This document shows positions 1-7,207 of a stretch of DNA of 10,264 nucleotides, piece after piece. The notes under the pieces were generated by a model. That model ran no database searches. It was not told the origin of the DNA and worked only from the letters and a program-made list of their open reading frames with translations. Made by a program: the position numbers and the translations under genes. The first letter of the stretch is position 1. Every line of letters begins with the position of its first letter. Origin of the DNA: REDI01 sp038123735 (GTDB taxonomy: Bacteria; Myxococcota_A; UBA796; GCA-2862545); contig JAYPAP010000134.1 of NCBI GenBank assembly GCA_038123735.1, forward strand, positions 1 through 10,264, given 5' to 3'.

Positions 1-1
1 A

Positions 2-646
2 ATGAACCGGCTAATCGCAGGCTTCGTCCTGATGCTGGGGTGCCTCCCGCCCCCTCCTACTCAAGAACCACCTCCCCCCGGCAACCCCAACCCTGACGTG
101 GTGATCGACGACCTAGGCAATGGGTCAGTGACGTCCCCTCCAGAGACTGAAGCCCGCCCGCCCAAGCGTATGACTGTGATGCAAGTCAGGCGTTCGATGG
201 AGGCGATTTCAGGCGGAGAAGAGTGGCTCGGCGGGCGAAACGGTACCGAGAATAACTGGGAGCGATTCTCTGGAACTCTTGGGGTCCCCGACTATCAAGA
301 GGTCACCACGGGTGACCTGAGTCCTAGCCTCATGTGGAATAAGTTCCTTACCGATGCTGCAACGGCTACCTGTGATGGGTGGGTCAATCGCGAGGTCAAC
401 GGCACCGGCACCGGTACATTCTTCCAGGCGGCAACCGTAGACACCGAGGATCAAGGCGCCATCCGAGACAATATTGCCCAGCTTCGGAAGCGGATCCAAG
501 GTCACGACGATCCAGGCTCCGCTGATGCTATCGATAGTTACTACCGACTTTACGAGGCCGTCCGTATGGACACGAGCAATCGCCGCTTTGCCTGGCGCAC
601 CGTATGCGTCGCCCTCTTCGTCCACCCAGACTTTTACGGCTTGTAG
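2..646 (+). CDS. Small exported lipoprotein, partner of DUF1501 protein
   Basis: A 214-residue protein beginning with a short lipoprotein signal: basic N-terminus, hydrophobic stretch, lipobox LMLGC with the lipidated Cys at residue 14. A Pro-rich linker (about 16-33) follows. The mature part has no domain I can name with certainty. The stretch RMTVMQVRRSMEAISGG (about 56-72), the segment around GVPDYQEVTTGDLSPS, and the ending WRTVCVALFVHPDFYGL resemble small proteins encoded next to DUF1501 genes, and the tail recalls the C-termini of DUF1592/DUF1800-type proteins; this is recall, not a search. Its stop codon is part of the ribosome binding site of the next gene, so the two are translationally coupled and probably act together in the envelope. 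Only one base precedes the ATG, so neither the ribosome binding site nor a longer N-terminus can be checked. The signal peptide supports this start. Confidence 0.8.
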   Translation: MNRLIAGFVLMLGCLPPPPTQEPPPPGNPNPDVVIDDLGNGSVTSPPETEARPPKRMTVMQVRRSMEAISGGEEWLGGRNGTENNWERFSGTLGVPDYQEVTTGDLSPSLMWNKFLTDAATATCDGWVNREVNGTGTGTFFQAATVDTEDQGAIRDNIAQLRKRIQGHDDPGSADAIDSYYRLYEAVRMDTSNRRFAWRTVCVALFVHPDFYGL

Positions 647-650
647 GAGG
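644..650 (+). promoter_or_regulatory. Ribosome binding site of the DUF1501 gene, overlapping a stop codon
   Basis: TAGGAGG holds both the TAG stop of the upstream lipoprotein gene and a full GGAGG Shine-Dalgarno core, four bases before the ATG at 655. It fixes the DUF1501 start at 655 and implies translational coupling of the two genes. Confidence 0.8.
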
Positions 651-654
651 CACC

Positions 655-2026
655 ATGTCTACATCTAGACGAGACTTGCTGAAAGGTGCCCTCGCGGTGG
701 GCGGGGCCGCCGGGCTGGCCACAACACTCGGTCTCCCCTGGCATGCTGCGGCGAATAGCGTGCCGACCGACCCCGATCGTCACTTCGTTTTCGTGTACTT
801 CTTCGGCGGCTGGGATGTGCTTCTCGCGATGGACCCGCGCGATCCCGACCAGTTCAACGATGACACGCTGCCCACAACCGGCATCCAACCCGCCTATAGC
901 GAGCTCCAAGATGATGCCGTCGGCGATCAGCCGCTCATCGAGACCGCGGTCCCCGGAATGGTCTTCGGGCCCTACATCGGAAACTTGGCGCGACATGCCG
1001 AGAAGATGACCGTGATCCGCGGCATGGCGATGGACTCTGTCGCCCACATCGTCGGACAACGTCATGCGAATACCGGTCGGGAGCCAGCCGGTTCCTCTGT
1101 GCGCGGTAGCTCACTGTCCACCTACTTCGCGGCCTTGCTAGGCCAGGGGCAGGCGATCCCCAACCTCGCAGGTGACATCGAGAGTTTCAACCTTACGCAT
1201 CCGCTCTGGGCCTCGGGGATTTCGGTAAAGTCTATCGAAGACCTTCGGGATGCGCTCGGAGCCGGCAATCCGAGTCTCACGAGAGCAGAGAAAATGGCCT
1301 TGGAGTCCTTCTTTGCCGAACAACAACGCAACACCCTCTCGCAATGGCAAAGCATGGCGCTCAGCAATCGGGCGGCCGCAGCGGCGATCGTGGATGGGAA
1401 CTTTAGCGAGCACTTCGATATCAGCCGAAATGATGCCGAAATGCTCGCACTTCGTGATCGTTTCGGCCTCGAAGACGGCACCACCGGCAATGGCGGCCCG
1501 CTGGCCCTGATGGCCGCGCAAGCTCTCACCCAGGGCCTCTCCCGATGTGTCACCATCCGAGCGNNNNNNNNNNACCAACGGTCTCGACGCACATGACGGC
1601 GCCAATTGGTCTCGAGACCACGGCCCCCGCCAAAGATCAGGGTTCAACGCGGTGGCTGCTTTGGTGGACTACCTCGAGGCGACGCCCTACCCCAACGGCG
1701 GCAACTGGCTCGACCACACCACCATCGTCATCCAAAGTGAGTTCTGCCGCACCCCTGCCCTCAATAGTTCCGGCGGCCGTGACCATCACATCACCAATTC
1801 ATGCGCACTCTTGGGCGCAGGCATTCAAGGTGGACAAGTCATTGGCCAAAGCTCCGACTACAAGCTCGGTGCGATGGCGATCGACTTTGAGACTGGAGAA
1901 CTGAACCCCATGGGCAGCTTCATCCACAACCACAACATCGCTCGCACTCTTTTCAAGTCCATTGGTATCGAGGACGATATTGCGGACCTTCGCGCCGAGG
2001 CCATCCCGGCGATCCTCCGGCGATAG
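655..2026 (+). CDS. Tat-exported DUF1501 family protein (interrupted by a scaffold gap)
   Basis: DUF1501 proteins (Pfam PF07394) belong to the alkaline phosphatase/sulfatase-like superfamily; they are exported, and most have no proven substrate. The start at 655 gives a twin-arginine signal, SRRDLLKG at residues 4-11, a hydrophobic core and a likely cleavage site after AAA near residue 33. Residues 46-54 (FVYFFGGWD) match the usual N-terminal strand. There are 303 residues before the gap at 1564-1573. After it, in another frame, 150 residues run from TNGLDAHDGANW to the TAG stop. The second part carries the family hallmarks: LDAHDGAN (usual form DTHGNN), SEFCRTP (usual form SEFGRTP, so Gly to Cys here) and GRDHH. 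Total is about 455 residues, normal for the family. The frame change is explained if the true missing length is a multiple of 3 rather than 10. An upstream in-frame ATG at 604 is rejected because it would bury the Tat signal and lies inside the preceding gene. It is probably co-transcribed with both neighbours. Confidence 0.9.
1564..1573. other. Assembly gap (10 N) inside the DUF1501 gene
   Basis: Ten N join two contigs. The frame before the gap ends with the codon at 1561-1563 and the frame after it begins with ACC at 1574, so the missing sequence should be a multiple of 3. The flanks (VTIRA, then TNGLDAHD) are two parts of one conserved DUF1501 segment, so few codons are likely to be missing. 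Confidence 0.9.
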
Positions 2027-2035
2027 GTCGCTCGG

Positions 2036-4141
2036 ATGAGAGTTCCCGCCTTCGTGTGGTTTTCCATCGGCCTGCTCGCCGCAGCGGGGGCATGCTCCTC
2101 CGCCCCGTGTGAAACATCCGCATGGTACCCAGACGAAGATGGAGACGGGTTTGGCGGCCGGTTTGGCGCCGTTGCCGCGTGTGAAGCACCGAGTGGATTC
2201 GTCATCGACAGCTCCGACTGCGACGATGCGGACCCAAGCCTGACACCCAACTCGCAGTGGTACCTCGACGCCGACGGAGACGGGCTGGGCACGGATGCGC
2301 TCGTTCGCATCCAGTGTGTTCAACCAACGGGCTTTGTTCCCAACACCGACGATTGCGACGACGACGACCCCACCAAACGCATGGGCTCAAACTGGTACAT
2401 CGATGCCGACGCAGATGGATATGGCGACCTCTCCGAGCCGGTCGACAGCTGTACAGCCCCCCCGGAAGCCGTCTCGAACGGCGATGATTGCGATGATGGC
2501 AATCCGGCGATCCACCCGCAGGCTTCAGAGGTCTGCGACGGAATAGACAACGACTGCGATGGAAAGACGGACGATGCGGACGACTCGATCGAAGTCGCTT
2601 CCCAGTCCCCACGATTCGAAGATCTTGATGGCGATGGCTGGGGAACAAACATCTTTGTCGGCCGTTCATGTGCGAACGGTCCACAGCAGGCCGGGCGCTC
2701 CGGGGACTGTGACGACGACGACCCAACGCGGCACCCTGGGCGCCTAGATTGGAAGAATGGAGAAGACTCAGACTGTGATGGATCCATCGACCTGATGGAT
2801 ATGAACTTCTCCGAGCTCGGGATTCACTCCCACGAGAGGTACAAGAGCTTCGCTCGTTCGCTGGTCGTCGCTGATGTGGATGGCGATGGTCTGAACGAGA
2901 TGCTCATCGGCTCTACCAGTCAGGACAATCCATCACTCTCGGGTATTGACCATGGTGGCATCCATTATGTCGATGCCGCAAATTACGACCAACTACAAGA
3001 TTCCTCCAACGGGAAGCTTTGGTATGGCACCGAGCCTGACTCATACCTCGGCACCTACGCAGGACTGCACTCCGATATCGATGGCGATGGAATTGCCGAC
3101 GCATTCGTTACGCTCCCGAGCTTCGACAGTACGCGCGGAAAGGTCTTCCACATCTCTGTAGACTCGGAGTCCGGCAAGAGCGTTGAGGAAGTAGCCGCCA
3201 ATGTATGGGTCGGCCCCCAACAAAACTCCTACTTCGGGCAGGCCTATCTGGCGGTAGGCGACCGCATGGCAATCGCTGCCCGTGATGGCTCGACCGAAGG
3301 CGCCGAAAAGAACGGCATCGTCTACCTATTGGATAAAGACAGCATCAACGACGGCTCGGCCCTTGCGGACCTGCCCTTCATGAGCGGAACCAACAACCGG
3401 GATCGATTCGGATTTCATGTATTTGATGCTGCAGATACCAACGGCGACGGCTCAAACGAAGTGGGCATCGTCGCCCCCTACGGCGAACCCTCCTCGGACC
3501 TCGGCAATTGCGGCGAACTCCATTTGTTTGATGCCTCAGACCTCGGAGTATCTGCTACCGGCCCGGCAGACGCGCTGCGGACCATACGAGGTCATTATGC
3601 CTTTGAGTACTTCGGTTTGACCACTGCCATATCCGCGGGCGACGTCAACGGCGATGGTTACGATGATCTGGCCGCATCATACGAATACGCAGACCCGGTG
3701 GAACGAGACGAAGGCGTGGCACGCGTCATTCTCGGTGGCGCCACACCGCCTGCCGAAGACAGCTCGGCGAACGCATACTGGACGATCGAAGGCTCTTTGT
3801 TGCGGTCTCGTCTCGGCGCCTCTCTCAGCGGACCCGGCGATATGGATGGCGATGGTGCCGGGGAGTTGTTTATCGGATTGACGGGCATCCCCCGCGGTAC
3901 CGCGGCAAACGCCGGCGCCTTTGTTGGCCTGAGCTCCCAAAATGGCTCGGGCACTTGGGTCCATGGCGTTGATGCGTTTGACGTGGCGGCAATTGGCGAG
4001 AGCGCCAATGACTACTTGGGGCGCGCCATGCGGCCTGCCGGCGACATCAACGGCGATGGCCTGCAGGACCTCTGGGTCACATCCACCGGCGGGTACCGCG
4101 GCTACGGCGCAGCTTATCTCATTTACGGCTCAAGACTTTGA
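2036..4141 (+). CDS. Large FG-GAP beta-propeller lipoprotein with Asp/Cys-rich repeats (paralog A)
   Basis: A 701-residue lipoprotein: signal peptide, lipobox AGAC with Cys20, then a stalk rich in Asp and Cys. Residues 30-164 are three tandem repeats of exactly 45 residues starting at W30, W75 and W120 (pattern W-Y-x-D-x-D-x-D-G-x-G, Cys, a Pro, then DCDD). A classical MopE-type motif EVCDGIDNDCDG follows (165-176), then a fourth variant repeat (193-250) ending in DWKNGEDSDCDG. Residues about 268-701 form a seven-bladed FG-GAP propeller. Six calcium loops of DxDGDG type begin at D280, D347, D467, D535, D602 and D670. A blade at about 399-433 keeps the YFG start but has no loop. By family knowledge it is a surface-anchored, calcium-binding, integrin-alpha-like protein; a role in adhesion is inferred. 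It begins 9 bases after the DUF1501 stop at the only possible start codon there, with no clear Shine-Dalgarno, so coupling to the upstream gene is likely. The next gene is a close paralog. Confidence 0.88.
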   Translation: MRVPAFVWFSIGLLAAAGACSSAPCETSAWYPDEDGDGFGGRFGAVAACEAPSGFVIDSSDCDDADPSLTPNSQWYLDADGDGLGTDALVRIQCVQPTGFVPNTDDCDDDDPTKRMGSNWYIDADADGYGDLSEPVDSCTAPPEAVSNGDDCDDGNPAIHPQASEVCDGIDNDCDGKTDDADDSIEVASQSPRFEDLDGDGWGTNIFVGRSCANGPQQAGRSGDCDDDDPTRHPGRLDWKNGEDSDCDGSIDLMDMNFSELGIHSHERYKSFARSLVVADVDGDGLNEMLIGSTSQDNPSLSGIDHGGIHYVDAANYDQLQDSSNGKLWYGTEPDSYLGTYAGLHSDIDGDGIADAFVTLPSFDSTRGKVFHISVDSESGKSVEEVAANVWVGPQQNSYFGQAYLAVGDRMAIAARDGSTEGAEKNGIVYLLDKDSINDGSALADLPFMSGTNNRDRFGFHVFDAADTNGDGSNEVGIVAPYGEPSSDLGNCGELHLFDASDLGVSATGPADALRTIRGHYAFEYFGLTTAISAGDVNGDGYDDLAASYEYADPVERDEGVARVILGGATPPAEDSSANAYWTIEGSLLRSRLGASLSGPGDMDGDGAGELFIGLTGIPRGTAANAGAFVGLSSQNGSGTWVHGVDAFDVAAIGESANDYLGRAMRPAGDINGDGLQDLWVTSTGGYRGYGAAYLIYGSRL
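2123..2527 (+). repeat. Three tandem 45-codon Trp/Asp/Cys repeats (paralog A)
   Basis: Each unit is exactly 135 bases. Units start at Trp codons at 2123, 2258 and 2393. Each encodes W-Y, a DxDxDG acidic loop, Gly, a Cys about 20 residues in, a Pro shortly after it, and a DCDD near position 33. The two cysteines per unit could form a disulfide and the acidic loops could bind calcium. The third unit runs into a classical MopE motif. Confidence 0.8.
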
Positions 4142-4173
4142 TATCATGCCCCCTCTGCTCGAACACTGGCGAC

Positions 4174-4196
4174 GTTGAGTGCTCTCGACTCTTTTT
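4174..4196 (+). terminator. Candidate intrinsic terminator between the two paralogs
   Basis: GTTGAG (4174-4179), loop TGCT, CTCGAC (4184-4189) gives a 6-bp stem with one G-T pair, followed by TCTTTTT. It starts 32 bases after the stop of paralog A and ends 29 bases before the start of paralog B. It could end the first operon or act as an attenuator. I see no convincing promoter in the 29 bases after it. Confidence 0.5.
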
Positions 4197-4225
4197 GTCT
4201 CGCCAATAAATCCGGACAACACCCC

Positions 4226-6316
4226 ATGAAAAACCGGTATCTCCCACACCTTCTTGTATCCGTAGCCTTGCTATCAGGCTGCTTCGAAGACGAAATCCCA
4301 TGCGCACCTCTGGCGTGGTTTCCGGATTCGGATGGCGATGGCTTCGGTTCTCCCTACCAAGCGCAGTCCGCCTGTGAGGCTCCAGCGGGCTTTGTCGCCG
4401 ACTCCACCGACTGCGATGATTCCGATCCCGATCAGTTTCCGGGAGCGATCTGGTTCGCAGATGAAGATGGAGACGGGTTTGGGAATCCAGAGCAAACCTT
4501 GGAAAACTGTATTCGGCCCACTGGCTGGGTCAGCACCAAGGATGACTGCGACGATGCAGACGCATCAAAAAACCCGGCGCGCTCCTGGTACATGGACGCG
4601 GATGACGATGGGTATGGCGATGCTGAACAACCGGTAGACAGCTGCTCCGCCCCCGAGGGCGCGGTCGACAACCCAGATGACTGCGACGACACCAGCTGGC
4701 GCGTCCACCCAAGCGCCCAAGAAGTCTGCGACTCGATCGACAACGACTGCGACGAGAAGATTGATGATGAAGACGACTCGGTCAACGAGTTCTCCCAGGT
4801 CGCGCGCTTCCGGGATGATGATGGCGATGGCTGGGGAACGTCCGAAGTCATTGGGCGCGCCTGCCCCTCCAGCGACTTCGGTGCCGGTTTTGCCGGTGAC
4901 TGTGATGATAAAGACCCATCCGTTCATCCGGGCCAAATGGACTGGAAAAATGGCGAGGACACCGACTGCGATGGCGTTGTTGACGGCGTAGACATGGTGT
5001 TCTCCCAGACAGGCATTCGCTCCGACCATCGCTATCTCAATTTCGGCCGTTCCATCGTCACTTCCGATGTCGATGGAGATGGCTGGGACGAGCTCCTCGT
5101 CGGTGAGGTCAGCCTGCAGAACGGCCGCGGCGGAGTTCGCTATCTCCCCGGTCGGGACTGGAACGACCTCCACGACGCCACGGGCGCAAAAGAGTGGTAC
5201 GGCCCAGAGGAATACACCTATACAGGGGATTTCACCGGCATACATCCCGATATCGACGGTGATGGCCATCCAGAAATCTTCGTCACCTATCGAAACCAAG
5301 GGGAATATGCCGGCCGGGTGTACCATCTCTCCGCTGCCGCTCCGTCGGAGCAAGGGCTAGAAGAGGTCGCAAGCAACATTTGGGACGGGTCTTCCTCGTA
5401 CTGCCACCTCGGCTCGGCGTACTTGGCCGTCGATGACATCATGCTCCTGGGTGGGCGCGGCGAATCTTCCGATAGCTACTTGCGGAATGGCCTCGTATTC
5501 CTGGTGGATAGCGAGGTCTTGAAAAACAATACTGCCCTCGACGAAGTCCCATTCATCGCGGGCACGAAAAACTATGATTACTTTGGGTTTAGCATGTTTT
5601 CCATCGACGATACCGATGGAGATGGTGCCCCGGAGTTCGGGATAGCCGCGCCCTATGGCGATGGCCCCGACAATATCGCTTCATCCGGTGACATCTACCT
5701 GTTCAACGCCTCTCAAATCACCACGCCCGGGTTGCTTGCGAGCGATGCCCATCGGAGAATCTCAGGTTCGGAACGTGCGCAATTATTTGGGTATGTGGCA
5801 AGGTCCGCCGGAGATGTGAATGACGATGGCTATGGCGATATTATTTCGGGTTCGCCCTACTCCGACCCCGTGAGCAAAGATGAGGGTGGAGCATGGGTGG
5901 TACTCGGCGCCTTCTCTCCTCCTTCAGTAGACACGACCGCAGACGCGCACTGGACGTTCATCGGCACTGAACGGCAAGGCTATGTCGGACGGAGCATCGC
6001 TGGTCCTGGAGATACAGACGGTGATGGCGCGGGTGACGTCTTTATTGGAGCGAGCCATGTGACCACCCGGGGCCAGCGACGAGCCGGCGCCATCTATGGC
6101 ATCAGCTCATATTCAGACTCGGGAACCTGGATCATTGGCGAAGACGAGACGGATATGGTCGCATACGGCGAGACCACGAACGACTATCTGGGCTACGCCA
6201 TGACACCCGCCGGCGACGTGAACGGGGATGGCCTCGCCGACCTATGGGCGGGTTCACCGCAGGGTTACGGCAGTTGGGGTGCGGTATACCTCATGTATGG
6301 AAGCCCAGCCCCCTGA
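4226..6316 (+). CDS. Large FG-GAP beta-propeller lipoprotein with Asp/Cys-rich repeats (paralog B)
   Basis: A 696-residue lipoprotein, colinear paralog of the preceding 701-residue protein. ATG 4226 is chosen because it gives a proper lipoprotein signal (MKNRYLPHLLVSVALLSGC, Cys19); a longer in-frame version from TTG 4175 would place 17 hydrophilic residues before it and starts inside the candidate terminator. Stalk: three 45-residue repeats at W31, W76 and W121, MopE motif EVCDSIDNDCD (166-176), fourth repeat at 194-250 ending in DWKNGEDTDCDG. Propeller: about 271-696, calcium loops beginning at D281, D342, D462, D530, D596 and D664; blade 3 (about 394-428) lacks its loop exactly as in paralog A. 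The final blade is nearly the same in both proteins (GDVNGDGLADLW here, then GAVYLMYGS). Role inferred as for paralog A. No clear Shine-Dalgarno precedes the start. The gene ends 3 bases from the end of the convergent flagellin gene. Confidence 0.88.
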   Translation: MKNRYLPHLLVSVALLSGCFEDEIPCAPLAWFPDSDGDGFGSPYQAQSACEAPAGFVADSTDCDDSDPDQFPGAIWFADEDGDGFGNPEQTLENCIRPTGWVSTKDDCDDADASKNPARSWYMDADDDGYGDAEQPVDSCSAPEGAVDNPDDCDDTSWRVHPSAQEVCDSIDNDCDEKIDDEDDSVNEFSQVARFRDDDGDGWGTSEVIGRACPSSDFGAGFAGDCDDKDPSVHPGQMDWKNGEDTDCDGVVDGVDMVFSQTGIRSDHRYLNFGRSIVTSDVDGDGWDELLVGEVSLQNGRGGVRYLPGRDWNDLHDATGAKEWYGPEEYTYTGDFTGIHPDIDGDGHPEIFVTYRNQGEYAGRVYHLSAAAPSEQGLEEVASNIWDGSSSYCHLGSAYLAVDDIMLLGGRGESSDSYLRNGLVFLVDSEVLKNNTALDEVPFIAGTKNYDYFGFSMFSIDDTDGDGAPEFGIAAPYGDGPDNIASSGDIYLFNASQITTPGLLASDAHRRISGSERAQLFGYVARSAGDVNDDGYGDIISGSPYSDPVSKDEGGAWVVLGAFSPPSVDTTADAHWTFIGTERQGYVGRSIAGPGDTDGDGAGDVFIGASHVTTRGQRRAGAIYGISSYSDSGTWIIGEDETDMVAYGETTNDYLGYAMTPAGDVNGDGLADLWAGSPQGYGSWGAVYLMYGSPAP
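4316..4720 (+). repeat. Three tandem 45-codon Trp/Asp/Cys repeats (paralog B)
   Basis: Same organisation as in paralog A: 135-base units starting at the Trp codons 4316, 4451 and 4586, with the DxDGDG loop, central Cys, Pro and DCDD at the same places. The whole block is shifted by one residue relative to paralog A, so no internal length change has occurred since duplication. Confidence 0.8.
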
Positions 6317-6319
6317 GGC

Positions 6320-7141
6320 TTAGCTAAGGAGCGCAAGAAGCGAGGAGAAGCTTCGGTTGCTCTGCGCGATCGTGGCAATCCCAACATCCTGCATCATCTG
6401 CAGCTTCACGAGGTTGGCGCTCTCGAACGCAACGTCTGCATCTCGGATGTTGCTCTCGGCGCTGATCATATTTGCCTCATACGATTCGAGGTTTCGAAGC
6501 GCACTATCGAGGCGGTTGGACCCGGACGCGTACCGAGCCCGAGCGCTATTGACCTTCTCAATCGCCGCATCGATCTTGGTCAACGCTGCAGAGGCGGTCG
6601 CAGTGGTTGAGAGGTTGACATCAGTATTCCAAACCGCGCCAATATCCGTTGTTCTGAGCGGATTCAGGCGAAGGTTGATCCTCGAATTGGTATTCCCAGT
6701 GCCCACCTGGATATCGATATTGAAGACCGTGGGGCCGCTGGTGAGCCCGATACCCGAGTATTCCGTACTGTTGGCAATTCGATTGATCTCATTCGAAATA
6801 TTATGGATGTCCGACCGCTCCGCCGCGGTAACCGTGGAGGAAGCAGCGAGTACTGCGAGCTCCCGGGTCTGCTTCAACAACTCGCCAATCTCCGAAGCCG
6901 CCTGGTCAGCAACCTGAAGCGCCGAGATCGCATCATCGGCATTCCGCGCCGCCTGCTGAGCAGATCGCGCCTCAGCATCGAACCGCTCCGCCATGGCGAG
7001 TCCACTCGGGTCGTCCGCCGCGCGTGCAATGCGTCGCCCGGAAGAGAGCCGTTCCACCGTTCGACCCAACCTGCGCTGGGTTTGCGACAACTGATAAGTC
7101 GCCAGCAAACCGGCTAAGTTGGTTCGGATGGAAAATGACAT
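6320..7141 (-). CDS. fliC: Flagellin, short form
   Basis: The protein is 273 residues, close to the smallest flagellins. It keeps both helical ends and almost no variable middle. N-terminal D0/D1: SIRTNLAGLLATYQLSQTQ, then VERLSSGRRIARAADDPSGLAM (about 29-50), NADDAISALQVAD (67-79) and TRELAV (92-97, the conserved RELAV of flagellin D1). The centre, about 133-170, is short, so outer D2/D3 domains are absent. C-terminal D1/D0: about 180-273, with SNIRDADVAFESANLVK (230-246) and the ending IAQSNRSFSSLLALLS, where most flagellins have QANQxPQxVLSLL. It would polymerise into the filament after export by the flagellar type III system. The ATG follows AGAGG at a spacing of five. It lies 66 bases after the stop of the FG-GAP lipoprotein on the same strand and may share its transcript; I found no clear sigma-28 or sigma-54 promoter in the gap. 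No other flagellar gene is in the window. Confidence 0.95.
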   Translation of the reverse strand: MSFSIRTNLAGLLATYQLSQTQRRLGRTVERLSSGRRIARAADDPSGLAMAERFDAEARSAQQAARNADDAISALQVADQAASEIGELLKQTRELAVLAASSTVTAAERSDIHNISNEINRIANSTEYSGIGLTSGPTVFNIDIQVGTGNTNSRINLRLNPLRTTDIGAVWNTDVNLSTTATASAALTKIDAAIEKVNSARARYASGSNRLDSALRNLESYEANMISAESNIRDADVAFESANLVKLQMMQDVGIATIAQSNRSFSSLLALLS

Positions 7142-7150
7142 CGAGGCCTC

Positions 7151-7189
7151 TGAGGGGAACGTCGACCCTTTCGGATCATCGACCCCTCA
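7151..7189 (-). promoter_or_regulatory. Inverted repeat in the flagellin leader
   Basis: TGAGGGG (7151-7157) pairs with CCCCTCA (7183-7189), and inside it TCGA (7162-7165) pairs with TCGA (7179-7182). On the minus strand this makes an imperfect hairpin ending about 9 bases before the flagellin ATG and close to its AGAGG. There is no T-run, so it is not a typical terminator. It could protect the mRNA end or modulate translation. The stem is visible; the role is inferred. Confidence 0.35.
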
Positions 7190-7207
7190 ATCTTAGCATG
7201 CGGCCGA

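Noticed and set aside
634..1065. A 143-codon open frame on the minus strand
   Set aside because: Lies fully opposite the DUF1501 coding sequence, which has a Tat signal, a ribosome binding site and family motifs.
4175..4225. In-frame TTG extension of paralog B
   Set aside because: It would put a hydrophilic stretch before the lipoprotein signal and begins inside the candidate terminator stem. ATG 4226 gives a clean lipobox protein.
4565..5353. A 262-codon open frame on the minus strand
   Set aside because: Antisense shadow of paralog B; its low-complexity Ile/Val/Ala-rich translation results from the reversed GAT/GGC codons.
2036..6316. CRISPR-like regular repeats suggested by recurring GATGGCGATGG-type words
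   Set aside because: They are coding repeats for DGDG calcium loops, spread at blade spacing inside long open frames, without constant repeats and unique spacers.
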